Notes: generated by a model not told the origin, from the sequence alone. A stretch of 64,000 nt of DNA from Chitinophagaceae bacterium (GCA_016721725.1 JADKHN010000001.1:1426001-1490000); one strand, 5' to 3'. Positions 44,191-54,274 are shown, counted from the stretch's first letter. Made by a program: numbers and translations.

Positions 44191-45942
44191 TTATTTCACC
44201 GGTATGAACATCGGCCCGCTGAAGCAGGGATAAGTATGTGTTTTGTAAACGCCTTTGTCCAGGTAGCTTTCCACCCAGCAGTATTCATTTCCCTTGGTAT
44301 CGTCATTCTTCAGTTGAGCCACATACCAGATCACCAGTGGCGCGTGTTGAATGCCCTCGGGTTTGGGTTCGATGAATTTTTCAGGGCCTTGTTTATGATC
44401 CGTGTTGCAGCAGGGACCGATCGTGACCAGGTCGGATTCCCCTTCGTCCAGCTCAGGATGAGAACGGGTTACATAAACCCAGGCATTGTCTCCCCTTCCG
44501 CCATCGCCGAACTGGCCATTGCCTGGTTCAAGATAAAACCCTGTTCCGGATGCATCCGCGATCCGGTACTGGTAGCCTTCCGGGGTGTAAGTGGTCAGGG
44601 AGTTCTGCAGTTTCCATTGTTCGGTTTCCCAGGTTTGCCATCCGCTACTTTTCCATTCACTGAAATCATTCTCTCCGCCGGCGAAGGATATCCGGGTCAC
44701 CGGCCGGTAGGTACCGTTGTTGCCACAGCCCCTTCCAAAACTGGCAGCGGCTACCCTGAACCGTCCGTCATCGTAAAACTCATAGCGTTGAACATAGTTA
44801 TAATTACAGGGCATCGGCCATTGTTCGCTCTGGAACATTTGTTCCAAAACGAATCCGGTTGTTTTGCCGCCCTGGATCAATTCACTCAGTTTCGGTTCAC
44901 TGGCAGCCACCACGGCAGCCTGGCTGAATTCGGGACATCCAACCGCGTCGCTGTAACCAAAGCCATCCGTACCGCTGTAACTCACATGCCAGTCCACCAG
45001 TTTGGCGCTGTTGATGACCAGTTTGCCTTTGTAATACACTTCACTGATGCGTAAGCCATCACTCGTCGTGATCACATAGTTCATTTTCCATCCGTTTCGG
45101 TCCAGGCTCTTAATCTCGCGGCAATTGCATTCCATGATCTTGTCGAAAAGCAGTTTTCGTTCACTGATGCGTTGTGCGGGACCGTTAGTTCCCACCTGGG
45201 TCCAGCGGATCCCTACCAGCCGCTGATCAGTGAGATCGACGATCGCCCATAAGGCCTTACCGTCCTTAACAAAAGTGGGGGCAACGCAGAGATGCATACT
45301 CCGTTCGCATTTGGTCCGGTTGAGAGATGTTTTGGTGGCGGACATGATGGCCTCTTTCTCTTCGGGTTTATAACCGAGCGCCCGGATCACTTCGGGGGAA
45401 TTAACGGCTATCTGCATGGCCAGGTTGGTCAGTTCCAGGTTGAGGTCGGGTTGTGTATGGGGCATTATATTCACCGATACCGATTGTTTTCTCATCACAT
45501 CTACCAACGCGATGATGGTGATGTTGAGCGCATAATTATATAATTCCACCCGGTACAGGTCCTTACCCTGCATCCCTGCCGGAACCTCCTGGGGGCGGGC
45601 ATTGAATACATTGAATACCTCGGTGCGGTATGGCGCGGAAGAGGTTCGGTCAAAAAGCAGGTCTTTCACTTTCTGATCCCTTAAAGCGATCTGTTCGGCG
45701 ATGCGTTGAATCGAGTCTGCCTGGATCAGCAACAGAACCGGTGTTTCAGAGGCCATCGCCCGGTTGATCCTGTCCAATCTTTCGCGAATGGCGGGGAGGT
45801 CGGCATTCATGCTGTCGGTAAGGATAAGGGATTGCCGGATAAAGGTTGAGTCTTCCCGGTTCATCTCCGCTGACCCGTTATTTTGGCATCCGTTGATGAG
45901 CAGTAAAATGATGAGCAGGAAAGGGATGTTGCGTGGAGACAT
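44191..45942 (-). CDS. Lipoprotein resembling a copper amine oxidase, copper ligands missing
   Basis: 583-residue predicted lipoprotein from the ATG at 45942 (lipobox LLLINGC, C19); an in-frame TTG at 45963 is less likely. From about 280 onward it follows the copper amine oxidase catalytic domain. GWKMNYVITTSDGLRISEVYY is like the domain's opening strands, C-N-Y-N-Y (380-383 is NYNY) sits where the topaquinone Asn-Tyr-Asp/Glu motif lies, then FYDDGRFRVAAASFG and NAWVYVTRSHPELDEG. The HxH copper pair and third His are not found at the expected places (TYRPVTRISF; WYVAQLKND). It has about a dozen cysteines. The gene lies 27 bp after a MauG-like gene. The family call is by eye. Confidence 0.6.
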   Translation of the reverse strand: MSPRNIPFLLIILLLINGCQNNGSAEMNREDSTFIRQSLILTDSMNADLPAIRERLDRINRAMASETPVLLLIQADSIQRIAEQIALRDQKVKDLLFDRTSSAPYRTEVFNVFNARPQEVPAGMQGKDLYRVELYNYALNITIIALVDVMRKQSVSVNIMPHTQPDLNLELTNLAMQIAVNSPEVIRALGYKPEEKEAIMSATKTSLNRTKCERSMHLCVAPTFVKDGKALWAIVDLTDQRLVGIRWTQVGTNGPAQRISERKLLFDKIMECNCREIKSLDRNGWKMNYVITTSDGLRISEVYYKGKLVINSAKLVDWHVSYSGTDGFGYSDAVGCPEFSQAAVVAASEPKLSELIQGGKTTGFVLEQMFQSEQWPMPCNYNYVQRYEFYDDGRFRVAAASFGRGCGNNGTYRPVTRISFAGGENDFSEWKSSGWQTWETEQWKLQNSLTTYTPEGYQYRIADASGTGFYLEPGNGQFGDGGRGDNAWVYVTRSHPELDEGESDLVTIGPCCNTDHKQGPEKFIEPKPEGIQHAPLVIWYVAQLKNDDTKGNEYCWVESYLDKGVYKTHTYPCFSGPMFIPVK

Positions 45943-45969
45943 GAATTTCGGTATGGTTTCCAAAAATAA

Positions 45970-47070
45970 CTATTTGTCCTTAATGGTAAACGGATTTTGA
46001 AAAGCGGGATTGGTGAGGATCGAGGAATCGGTCAGACTGTACAGGAAACTGATCAGCGCCAGGCGTTCCGGTCCGGTCAGCGAAAATCCGCTGATCCTTT
46101 TATCCTTGCAGTTGTTCAGTTGTCCGTCGCCAGACAAGGGGCCTTGTTCTATCCGTCTGCCGCCCCGGGCATAAGCGTTGATGACCTCCTCCAGGTTGGC
46201 CATGCTGCCGTCGTGCATATAGGGTGCGGTGAGCGCTACATTTCGTAAGGATGGGGTTTTATAACGTCCGTCATCAGCAGGTTTGCCGGAATATTCATAT
46301 AGGCCATTGTTGCCGGAAGGATACCTGTTCTTGTTGCCGACATTATACAGGCCGGTATTGAAATAGATACTGTCGAGATCCCTTGTCAGCGAAGCGGCCG
46401 TGAAAAGTGGCGGTTTATGACATTCGGCGCAATGCAACCGCGATGAAAAAAACAAGGCCATACCTGTTTTTTCCTGTATGCTCAGCGCGTTACTGTCCCC
46501 CCCGGTATAACGGTCGTATGGTGATTGAAAGGAACGAAGGCTGTTTACAAAGGATGCGATTGCTGTTATAACGTTATTGAAATGGAAGGGGTCGGTCTCA
46601 CGCGGAAAGGCCCGGGCAAAGATTTTTTGATATCGGGGGTCTGTCTTGAGTTTTTTCAGGATTATAGATTCATTTCCTTTTGCACCCAACTCCACCGGGT
46701 GTTCATTGAACAAGGGACGTTCGTGCTGTTGGGTAAGTTGGGTGACACCGGGGTTCGCCCAGTCGAAATAAGAGTGGAAAGAAACATTGATCAGGGAAGG
46801 GGCGTTGTGTTTAACATTGTCACCCGATGCGGTCGAACTGCTTCGGTAGCCGTCTGTGAATGCCATCGCCGGATCATGACAACTGCCGCAACTCTTGGTG
46901 TTGTTGTAGGAGAGGCGGGTATCAAAAAAAAGATAGCGGCCGGTTTCAACCAGTAGGTCGTTTTTATTTTTATGATCTGACCCGCCGGAATGGCCCTTGT
47001 TAAATAGTAACAGCCAGGCCGGTACCAGCATGAGCAGAAAAACGGGGATGATGATTGTACCATTTCGCAT
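45970..47070 (-). CDS. MauG/CcpA-like di-heme cytochrome c peroxidase
   Basis: 366-residue exported protein: hydrophobic anchor at about 5-23, then two c-type heme sites C61-GS-C64-H65 and C214-AE-C217-H218. The segment KTPSLRNVALTAPYMHDG (around M285/H286) is the conserved distal region of bacterial di-heme peroxidases and MauG. Members reduce hydrogen peroxide or oxidise aromatic residues in partner proteins. It is first in a three-gene minus-strand cassette with an amine-oxidase-like lipoprotein and a propeller lipoprotein, which favours a protein-modifying role over simple peroxide removal; that is inference. Confidence 0.88.
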   Translation of the reverse strand: MRNGTIIIPVFLLMLVPAWLLLFNKGHSGGSDHKNKNDLLVETGRYLFFDTRLSYNNTKSCGSCHDPAMAFTDGYRSSSTASGDNVKHNAPSLINVSFHSYFDWANPGVTQLTQQHERPLFNEHPVELGAKGNESIILKKLKTDPRYQKIFARAFPRETDPFHFNNVITAIASFVNSLRSFQSPYDRYTGGDSNALSIQEKTGMALFFSSRLHCAECHKPPLFTAASLTRDLDSIYFNTGLYNVGNKNRYPSGNNGLYEYSGKPADDGRYKTPSLRNVALTAPYMHDGSMANLEEVINAYARGGRRIEQGPLSGDGQLNNCKDKRISGFSLTGPERLALISFLYSLTDSSILTNPAFQNPFTIKDK

Positions 47071-47275
47071 ACCGGATATCTTCCTGCAATATTATTATCT
47101 TTTGGACAAGAAAGAGACCAAATCGTTGTTATTGATGGAGTTACTCTAAGGAGAATGCAATAGAATACGTAAAATTCCGTTTAAGGATCATGAAAAACCC
47201 TGTTTAGTTAATGCATTACATTAATTAATTACAGCATTTGTTCAACAGACGGGCCCTAAAAACCCATTTATTTAC

Positions 47276-49162
47276 ATGAAAGCCAATATCTTACCCCTAC
47301 GTAGATTCCTATGCACATTGGGGATCACTTCCCTTCTTTTATTATTTACCGGTGTCGTTAATGCACAGATCACCGGAACCGTTTACCGGGATTACAATGG
47401 TAACGGAACCCGTGAAACCGTTGCGCCAACCATTGAACCCGGGGTACCGGGAGTTGTGGTGACGGCATACAATGCGGCCGACCAGGTGGTCAATACCACT
47501 ACCACCGCCAATAACGGGACCTATTCGCTGGCCTATTCCGTTCCGGTCAGGCTCGAATTCATTATCCCGTCCGGATCCGGCTGCGTGAACAATACACAGG
47601 ATTTCAGCAGTTTCAGGGGCGATGGTAATAACGTACGTTTTGTTTCAGCCTCCGGAACCGTCAACTATGCGATCAATAATCCGGCGGATTATGTTTCCAA
47701 TACGAACCCGAATGTGTTTACCACAAAACATACCAATGGCAATCCGTTGGGTGGTGGAACGGCCGGAACACAAACCTGGTTTGTGGGCTATCCCTACAAT
47801 AACAGCGGAACCACCGTACCGTCAATGACCCTGAATGGTACTACGATCGGAACTACATGGGGTGTGGCCTACAGTAAACAGGCCGGAAAAATATTCACTT
47901 CAGCCTTTGTGAAAAGACATACCGGTCTGGGACAATTAGGAAGCGGCGGGATCTATATGCTCACTCCTTCGGGAGCAACATTTACCGTTAACCAGTTTTT
48001 TGATATGGATGCCGCGGGAAGCATTGCATTAGGTTCGGGCAGGACCAGGGCAGATGGTACAGCACCAGCCTATGGTCCGGGATCCAGCTATCAACTTTCA
48101 GCCAATGGATATTCGGTGACCTATCTCGGTACCACTGATGCTGCAAGTGGTTTACCCAAAGGACTTGGGGTGATCGGCACCAATTTGGAACGCGGATTGC
48201 CCGCAGCAAACGGAACAGATAATTATGATCCTGCTGCCTTTGACCAGGTAGGTAAGGTGGGTTTGGGTGACCTGGAGATCAGTGATGACGGAAGGTTTCT
48301 TTATGTAGCCAACCTGTACGACCGTAAAATATATCGTTTACAACTCAACGATGCCTATAACCCGACTTCCGTAACGGCCGTGACCAGTTATAGTTTGCCG
48401 GCCATCGCCGTCACCAATGGATTATTAAGGCCTTTTGCCACCAAATATTACCGCGGTAAACTTTATGTAGGCGCCCTGGCAACCGGTGAGAACGGCGGCG
48501 CGAACAATGTCGGGGGATCGACAGATATGTATGCCTATGTACTGCAACTCGACAATCCCATGGGAGCCGCCAGCTTTAATGTGACGCCGCTGATCAGTTA
48601 TCCGCTTAATTACCTGAAAGGGGCTTCCAGAAGGGATCAGACGGGTGCTAACCGGGGAGAAAAGTGGAACCCCTGGACCAATAATTCAAGGGCTTACCTG
48701 CCGCAGGACAATGCCTATGGCACCTATCCCACACCGATATTATCCGATCTTGAATTCACCGACCGGGGAGACCTGGTCATGGCTTTTACCGATCGTTCGG
48801 GACATCAATGGGGATGGACGAATTACCGGAACCTGTCCACCTCTGCCGGAACCGTCAATTTCATTGTTGGCGGCGACCTGCTGATCGCGGGAAAGAATTG
48901 TACTACGGGAAATCTGACCCTTGAAAGTAATGGCAGTTATACTTCATTGGGTACGGCTTATTCATCCGCTGGCGGAGGAGTTGGCAACAGCGAGGGTCCG
49001 GGCGGCGGAGAATTTTCGACCAGGAAAAATATGCCAGCCCTGATTACCATGCAGAGATCCAAATGGGATCGCTGGCCATACTGCCGGGCAATGATAAGAT
49101 ATTCACCACCACGATGGACCCCATCGACATCAATACCGGCGGCAGCATCAAATTCTCTTTGA
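47276..49162 (+). CDS. N-terminal part of a frameshifted giant SdrD-repeat T9SS protein
   Basis: 628-residue open frame; the last about 50 residues are out of frame. It has a signal peptide (1-31, ending VNAQ), a first SdrD-B/Cna-B-like repeat (ITGTVYRDYNGNGTRE), then a propeller-like domain (GDLEISDDGRFLYVANLYDRK). At 49013-49016 (TTTT) the frame leaves the expected sequence. One extra T would give GGGEFFDQEKYASPDYHAEIQ and run into the 1456-residue frame below. The two parts therefore form one gene, 47276-53433, of about 2050 aa. A one-base sequencing error or a real inactivating deletion are both possible. Confidence 0.8.
   Translation: MKANILPLRRFLCTLGITSLLLLFTGVVNAQITGTVYRDYNGNGTRETVAPTIEPGVPGVVVTAYNAADQVVNTTTTANNGTYSLAYSVPVRLEFIIPSGSGCVNNTQDFSSFRGDGNNVRFVSASGTVNYAINNPADYVSNTNPNVFTTKHTNGNPLGGGTAGTQTWFVGYPYNNSGTTVPSMTLNGTTIGTTWGVAYSKQAGKIFTSAFVKRHTGLGQLGSGGIYMLTPSGATFTVNQFFDMDAAGSIALGSGRTRADGTAPAYGPGSSYQLSANGYSVTYLGTTDAASGLPKGLGVIGTNLERGLPAANGTDNYDPAAFDQVGKVGLGDLEISDDGRFLYVANLYDRKIYRLQLNDAYNPTSVTAVTSYSLPAIAVTNGLLRPFATKYYRGKLYVGALATGENGGANNVGGSTDMYAYVLQLDNPMGAASFNVTPLISYPLNYLKGASRRDQTGANRGEKWNPWTNNSRAYLPQDNAYGTYPTPILSDLEFTDRGDLVMAFTDRSGHQWGWTNYRNLSTSAGTVNFIVGGDLLIAGKNCTTGNLTLESNGSYTSLGTAYSSAGGGVGNSEGPGGGEFSTRKNMPALITMQRSKWDRWPYCRAMIRYSPPRWTPSTSIPAAASNSL
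49013..49016. other. Frameshift site (TTTT) in the SdrD-repeat gene
   Basis: Frame A reads GAA TTT TCG, frame B needs GAA TTT TTC GAC. A single missing T joins two long frames that together make one continuous domain and one T9SS protein. Confidence 0.75.
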
Positions 49163-52100
49163 CCAATGGCGCCAAATCGGACGGGTATGAATTATACGGA
49201 ACCACTAACGGTTCCTTCGGAAAATCGAATGGCATGGGAGATATCGAACTCGTGGGTACAGAACCTCCCATTGAAATCGGTAACCGCGTTTGGAATGACG
49301 CCAACGGAGATGGCATACAGAATGCTGGTGAAGCGGCAATAGCCGGTGTCACCCTCGAACTGGTGGATGCATCCGGTAACCCGGTGGACAGTGATCCGGG
49401 AACCGCAGGTGTACAAGCAACCTTTGTAACCACCGATGCCAATGGGAACTGGTATATCACTTCTGCAACGGGTACTGATGCTACAGGGATAAATTACGGA
49501 GTGGCTTTATTGCCCAATACACAATATAGAGTGCGTTTGGCCACTGGAGTTAGTGACGACTGGGATCCTTCAGCAAACGGGGGGGCCGGAGGACCAAGGG
49601 CCGGCCAACAGCTGGTAGGATTACAACTCACCCGTACCGGGAAACTGGGTTATGGTTCACCGGGACTCAGTGATAATGACGCCTCTATGGTCAGCAGCAT
49701 TCCACAGGTAACGATCACAACCGGAGCATACGGACAGAATAATCACGCGATCGATTTTGGATTCAAACCACTGGCCTCTTTGGGCGACCGGGTCTGGCTC
49801 GATAACGGCGCAGGCGGCGGAACCGCCGAAGATGGTATACAAAACGGCACCGAACCCGGTGTTGCGGGTATCACGGTAAGCCTGTATAACAGTTCAGGAA
49901 CCGTGATCGCCACGACCACAACAGATGCGTATGGCTATTATTTATTCGATAACCTGGCAGCGGCTTCTTATACCGTAAAATTCACCTTGCCAGCCAACTA
50001 TACGTTCACGCAACAGAATACCGGATCGGGTGATGGCGCTGCCACGGCCACCGACAGTGACCCCATCACAACGGTGGGCGCCAGTTTCGGAAGCACGAGG
50101 CCGATCACCCTGGTGGCCGGTCAAAATCAACGTAACGTGGATGCGGGTATAAAATTCATTTCACCCGCAATCACACAATCGGTAGGCGATAAGGTATGGC
50201 TTGATACCGGTGCCGGTGTTCCTGTCAACGCAGGCAATGGCGTTCAGGATGCCAACGAACCGGGTGTGGCCGGGATAACCGTTACCCTGTATGACGGGAC
50301 CGGGACAGCCCTGGCCACGACGGTGAGTGATGCCAATGGCAATTATCTTTTCACCAATGTGCCCGTGGGCAGCAATTACCGGGTTGGTTTTTCCCTGCCG
50401 GTTGGAATGGTGTTTTCACCGCAGAGCGGAACTGTTAACACCGCGAACAACAGCGACGTGAATATCTCCGGTGTTAATTTCGGAAAATCACTTCCGTTTA
50501 ACGTGGCGGGCGGAGACAACCTCACCTATATCGATGCGGGCATTCTTCCGCAATCCACCACCAAGGCCAGTTTGGGTGACCGGGTATGGGAAGATACCAA
50601 CCAGGACGGCGTTCAGGATGCCAATGAACCGGGAATTGCCGGTGTCACGGTCAACCTGCTTGATGCCGCCGGAAACGCGGTCCTGCTGGGAGGACTGCCC
50701 ATCACGACAAAAACAGATGCATACGGGTACTACATGTTCACCAACCTGGACCCGGCAACGTATATCGTTGAATTCATTAAGCCATCTGGCTATACTTTGA
50801 GTCCGCGCAACGCGCCAACGGGTACGGCCGCTACCAACAGCGACGCTTATGTTTCCGGCAGGTCGGGTATGGTCCCCCTGGAAGCCGGTCATCGCAATAC
50901 CAGTATTGACGCGGGTATGTTCAAAACAACGCCGGCGGGTACACTAAAACTCGGTGACAAGGTTTGGAACGACCTCAACCGAGACGGCATTCAGGGCGTA
51001 ACCGAACCGGGCGTTGGGGGCATCACCGTCAAGTTATATCAAAACGGAACCGATGGCATCCCCGGAACGGCTGATGATGTATTGATCGCCGCTACCTCAA
51101 CCGATGTATACGGCAATTACCTTTTTGTCAACCTGGCCGCATCATCAGGTGCTACAACTTATTACAATGTACAATTCAGCAATATTCCTTCGGGTTATAG
51201 CTTCTCTTTAAAAAATTCATCGGGCAGTACGGCCGCCAACGATAACGATGCTTATGCCAATGGTCGCACAGGATCGGTAAACCTCACGGTAAACGATCTG
51301 ACCATTGATGGCGGGTTGGTGCAGGGGGTATCAACGGGTAAAGGCAGCCTGGGCAACCGGGTCTGGTATGATCTGAATAACAATGGTCGCCAGGATGCAG
51401 GTGAATCAGGTGTTCCCGGCGTAACCGCCACCCTGCAAAAGGATATCAATGGCGATGGAATTTTCAGTGGTGCGTCCGAATTGAATTTTGCCACCACGAT
51501 CACCAATGGGATCGGCGAATATATTTTTGACAACCTGGATGCAGGGGCTTATAAAGTGGTCTTTGGATTCGGGAATATGCAGGCGGGTTATGTACTGGCA
51601 TCACGCGATGCGGTGATCGCCAATGACGGAACCGATAGTGATGGAGATAATGCAGGCGTAACGATCATTTCGGGAACTACTAACTCAACCACCGGAACCT
51701 ATATTCTTGCCCAGGGCGAAGATAACCTGAGTGTTGACCTTGGCCTTGTGCCACCGGCCAACCGGAATACCCTGGGTGATTATGTCTGGTTTGATGCCAA
51801 CAGCGACGGACTTCAGTCTGGTGAACAGGGTATCCAGGGCGTTATGGTTACCTTGCTGGATGCAGCCGGAAACCCGGTTGACGGAGATCCCGTCACCCTT
51901 GGCGTGCAACCGGTAACTGTGGTGACCGATGTAAATGGCCAATACCTTTTTGCCGGACTCGCAGATGGAACTTACAGCGTTGGTTTCACCAACCTGCCCG
52001 CTGGATTTGATTTCACCGGTAAGTCTGTGACCAATGATCTCACCGGATCAGATGCCGACCTGTTAACCGGGAAAACAACGACCGTCGTGTTGAATTACGC

Positions 52101-53433
52101 TGCTGGCGGAACCAACCGGGATAACAGAAGCCTGGATGCGGGTCTGATCAGTACACGGGCCGCCTTAGGGGATTATGTTTGGCTGGATACCAATGGTGAC
52201 GGCATACAAGATGCCACAGAAGCAGGTATTCCGGGTGTTACAGTTATATTATATGCTTCCGATGGAACAACGGTAATTACCAGCACCATCACCAACCAAA
52301 ACGGAAAATACCTGTTTACCAATCTGAATACAGGATCCTATGTAGTAGGGTTCAGTACTTTGCCGGGCAACCTGGGTTTCACCCAGCAAAACACCCCGGG
52401 CGATAATGGAATCAATACGAATAACGACGCCAATCCGGCTACCGGCAAAACGGCTGTCATTGTGCTGAATGCCAATGAAGTTGACCTGACCATTGATGCC
52501 GGTGTTCGTCCCAACCCTACGGCAACAGTCGGTAATTATGTTTGGAGCGACCTCGATGCCAATGGAATACAGGATAACACAGAACCCGGGATCGGAGGAA
52601 TACTGGTCACGCTGTATAATTCACTGAACCAGCCTGTTGGCAGTGCGATCACGGATGGCAACGGATATTATCTCATCACCAATGTGCCTCCGGGTACCGG
52701 ATACTATGTGATCTTCGGCAATACCCCGAACAACCCCAGCGGCATCCAACCCAGTTTCACCGTTCAGGGCGGACCTTCAGGTACAACCACCAATCATGCT
52801 GATATCACGGGTCTCACCAATACATTCACGGTAAATGCCGGCGATAACATCACCAATGTGGATGGCGGGATCAAGGATTATCCGGGCAGATCAGTATTGC
52901 CGGTCAAATTGCTCAGTTTCACGGCTGCGCCACAGGGAAACCAGGTGATCCTGCAATGGTCGGTCGCAGAAGAACTCAATGTACTTCGTTACAATGTGGA
53001 GTTTGGAACCAATGCGGTTGATTTCAATTCGATCGGCATGGTCCCCACCAATAACAGCCGAAACTATAGTCTGTTGCACAGCAACCCGGTCAATGGGTTC
53101 AATTATTACCGTCTTCGCATTACGGATAAAGATGGTAAGATCAGCTACAGTGAGATCAGGGTGGTGAATTTTGGCAAGGGCAGCGAGATACTGATTTATC
53201 CCAATCCTGCCAGGGAAAAAGTGAACATCACTTTCAAGCCGGCCATGATCAACAAACCCGCAGTAATCAGCCTGGTATCGCTGGAAGGCAGAACCGTCCT
53301 TCAAAAGAACGTAACGGCTTTAAGTCAGACAGAACAACTTTTCCTGGGCGCCCAGGTTTCAAGCGGCAGGTACATTATACGCATTATAATGGCTGGTGAG
53401 GTTTACAATCATCAGATAGAAGTCATCCGCTAA
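49063..53433 (+). CDS. C-terminal part of the SdrD-repeat T9SS adhesin
   Basis: 1456-residue open frame lacking its own signal peptide; real coding in this frame begins by 49015. It contains nine SdrD-B repeats of about 110-130 residues, each opening like IGNRVWNDANGDGIQ or LGDYVWLDTNGDGIQ with a calcium-binding DxNxDG loop and an E-P-G-I-x-G-V-T-V strand. A linker (LPVKLLSFTA) and a T9SS type A domain (ILIYPNPAREKVNITF to YNHQIEVIR) follow. The repeats suggest a calcium-stabilised surface adhesin or stalk. Without the upstream signal peptide the protein could not be exported, so the frameshift would inactivate it. Confidence 0.85.
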   Translation: MGSLAILPGNDKIFTTTMDPIDINTGGSIKFSLTNGAKSDGYELYGTTNGSFGKSNGMGDIELVGTEPPIEIGNRVWNDANGDGIQNAGEAAIAGVTLELVDASGNPVDSDPGTAGVQATFVTTDANGNWYITSATGTDATGINYGVALLPNTQYRVRLATGVSDDWDPSANGGAGGPRAGQQLVGLQLTRTGKLGYGSPGLSDNDASMVSSIPQVTITTGAYGQNNHAIDFGFKPLASLGDRVWLDNGAGGGTAEDGIQNGTEPGVAGITVSLYNSSGTVIATTTTDAYGYYLFDNLAAASYTVKFTLPANYTFTQQNTGSGDGAATATDSDPITTVGASFGSTRPITLVAGQNQRNVDAGIKFISPAITQSVGDKVWLDTGAGVPVNAGNGVQDANEPGVAGITVTLYDGTGTALATTVSDANGNYLFTNVPVGSNYRVGFSLPVGMVFSPQSGTVNTANNSDVNISGVNFGKSLPFNVAGGDNLTYIDAGILPQSTTKASLGDRVWEDTNQDGVQDANEPGIAGVTVNLLDAAGNAVLLGGLPITTKTDAYGYYMFTNLDPATYIVEFIKPSGYTLSPRNAPTGTAATNSDAYVSGRSGMVPLEAGHRNTSIDAGMFKTTPAGTLKLGDKVWNDLNRDGIQGVTEPGVGGITVKLYQNGTDGIPGTADDVLIAATSTDVYGNYLFVNLAASSGATTYYNVQFSNIPSGYSFSLKNSSGSTAANDNDAYANGRTGSVNLTVNDLTIDGGLVQGVSTGKGSLGNRVWYDLNNNGRQDAGESGVPGVTATLQKDINGDGIFSGASELNFATTITNGIGEYIFDNLDAGAYKVVFGFGNMQAGYVLASRDAVIANDGTDSDGDNAGVTIISGTTNSTTGTYILAQGEDNLSVDLGLVPPANRNTLGDYVWFDANSDGLQSGEQGIQGVMVTLLDAAGNPVDGDPVTLGVQPVTVVTDVNGQYLFAGLADGTYSVGFTNLPAGFDFTGKSVTNDLTGSDADLLTGKTTTVVLNYAAGGTNRDNRSLDAGLISTRAALGDYVWLDTNGDGIQDATEAGIPGVTVILYASDGTTVITSTITNQNGKYLFTNLNTGSYVVGFSTLPGNLGFTQQNTPGDNGINTNNDANPATGKTAVIVLNANEVDLTIDAGVRPNPTATVGNYVWSDLDANGIQDNTEPGIGGILVTLYNSLNQPVGSAITDGNGYYLITNVPPGTGYYVIFGNTPNNPSGIQPSFTVQGGPSGTTTNHADITGLTNTFTVNAGDNITNVDGGIKDYPGRSVLPVKLLSFTAAPQGNQVILQWSVAEELNVLRYNVEFGTNAVDFNSIGMVPTNNSRNYSLLHSNPVNGFNYYRLRITDKDGKISYSEIRVVNFGKGSEILIYPNPAREKVNITFKPAMINKPAVISLVSLEGRTVLQKNVTALSQTEQLFLGAQVSSGRYIIRIIMAGEVYNHQIEVIR

Positions 53434-53460
53434 AACAACACTTGTAAATAAACACATATG

Positions 53461-53492
53461 CAGCCCCCCGTGATCCGGGGGGCTGTTTTTTT
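53461..53492 (+). terminator. Terminator of the SdrD-repeat gene
   Basis: Ten-bp stem CAGCCCCCCG/CGGGGGGCTG (53461-53470 with 53476-53485), loop TGATC, eight T. Confidence 0.92.
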
Positions 53493-53544
53493 GTCAATTT
53501 GTCGCATTTGAGTTCTAGCACAGTATTTGAAAATAATAATCGAA

Positions 53545-53552
53545 TATATTTG
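53545..53552 (+). promoter_or_regulatory. Predicted -7 element for clpP1
   Basis: TATATTTG, an exact TAnnTTTG match 22 bp before the clpP1 ATG. A TTTG at 53526-53529 is upstream, but at a short 15-bp spacing. Confidence 0.55.
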
Positions 53553-53574
53553 CTTCAAATAACACTTCAATAGC

Positions 53575-54267
53575 ATGAACATCGGAAAAGAATTTGAAAA
53601 ATACGCGGTAAAACACCGGGGGATCAGCAGCAATCTGCTCGATGGTTACCTCAGGCACAATGTCACCAATCTCACCCCGAATATCATCGAGGAGCGTCCG
53701 ATGAATATCGCCGTGATGGATGTGTACAGCCGGTTGATGATGGACCGCATCATCTTCCTGGGTTATCCCATCAGCGATGAGGTGGCCAACATTGTCACCG
53801 CGCAATTGCTTTTCCTGGAATCCACCGACCGTACCCGCGATATCCAGATGTATATCAACTGTCCGGGCGGAGGCGTTTACGCCGGCCTGGGCATGTACGA
53901 TACCATGCAATTCATCACCCCGGATATCGCAACGATCTGCACGGGTATGGCGGCCAGTATGGGAGCGGTATTGATGTGTGCCGGAGCGAAGGGCAAAAGG
54001 ACCGCTCTTAAGCACAGCCGCATCATGATGCACCAGCCCAGCGCCGGTGCAGGCGGGCAAGCCAGTGACATTGAGATCACCGTCAATGAAGTGAAAAAGG
54101 TCAAGAAAGAATTATATGAGGTCATTGCTTTTCATACCGGGCAACCGGTTGAAAAAGTCGCGATCGATTGCGACCGGGATAACTGGATGACCTCTGCTGA
54201 AGCCAAGGAATACGGCCTGATCGATGAAGTATTGCTGATGAACCCCAAGAAACAGAAAAAGGACTAA
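53575..54267 (+). CDS. clpP: ATP-dependent Clp protease proteolytic subunit 1
   Basis: 230-residue ClpP serine peptidase, forming tetradecamer rings that degrade proteins unfolded by ClpX. The catalytic triad is S128 (GMAASMGA), H153 (RIMMHQP) and D202 (CDRDNWM). The N-terminal about 35 residues likely include a processed propeptide. It is the first of two tandem ClpP genes (38 bp apart) followed by clpX. Paired ClpP paralogues often form mixed rings. Confidence 0.94.
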   Translation: MNIGKEFEKYAVKHRGISSNLLDGYLRHNVTNLTPNIIEERPMNIAVMDVYSRLMMDRIIFLGYPISDEVANIVTAQLLFLESTDRTRDIQMYINCPGGGVYAGLGMYDTMQFITPDIATICTGMAASMGAVLMCAGAKGKRTALKHSRIMMHQPSAGAGGQASDIEITVNEVKKVKKELYEVIAFHTGQPVEKVAIDCDRDNWMTSAEAKEYGLIDEVLLMNPKKQKKD

Positions 54268-54274
54268 GCCATTT

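Noticed and set aside
44185..45054. 289-residue plus-strand reading opposite the amine-oxidase-like gene
   Set aside because: Antisense shadow; the minus-strand gene has signal peptide, domain pattern and operon context.
49278..52900. SdrD repeats as a DNA-level tandem repeat or recombination hotspot
   Set aside because: The similarity is mainly at protein level; DNA units are too diverged to be called direct repeats.
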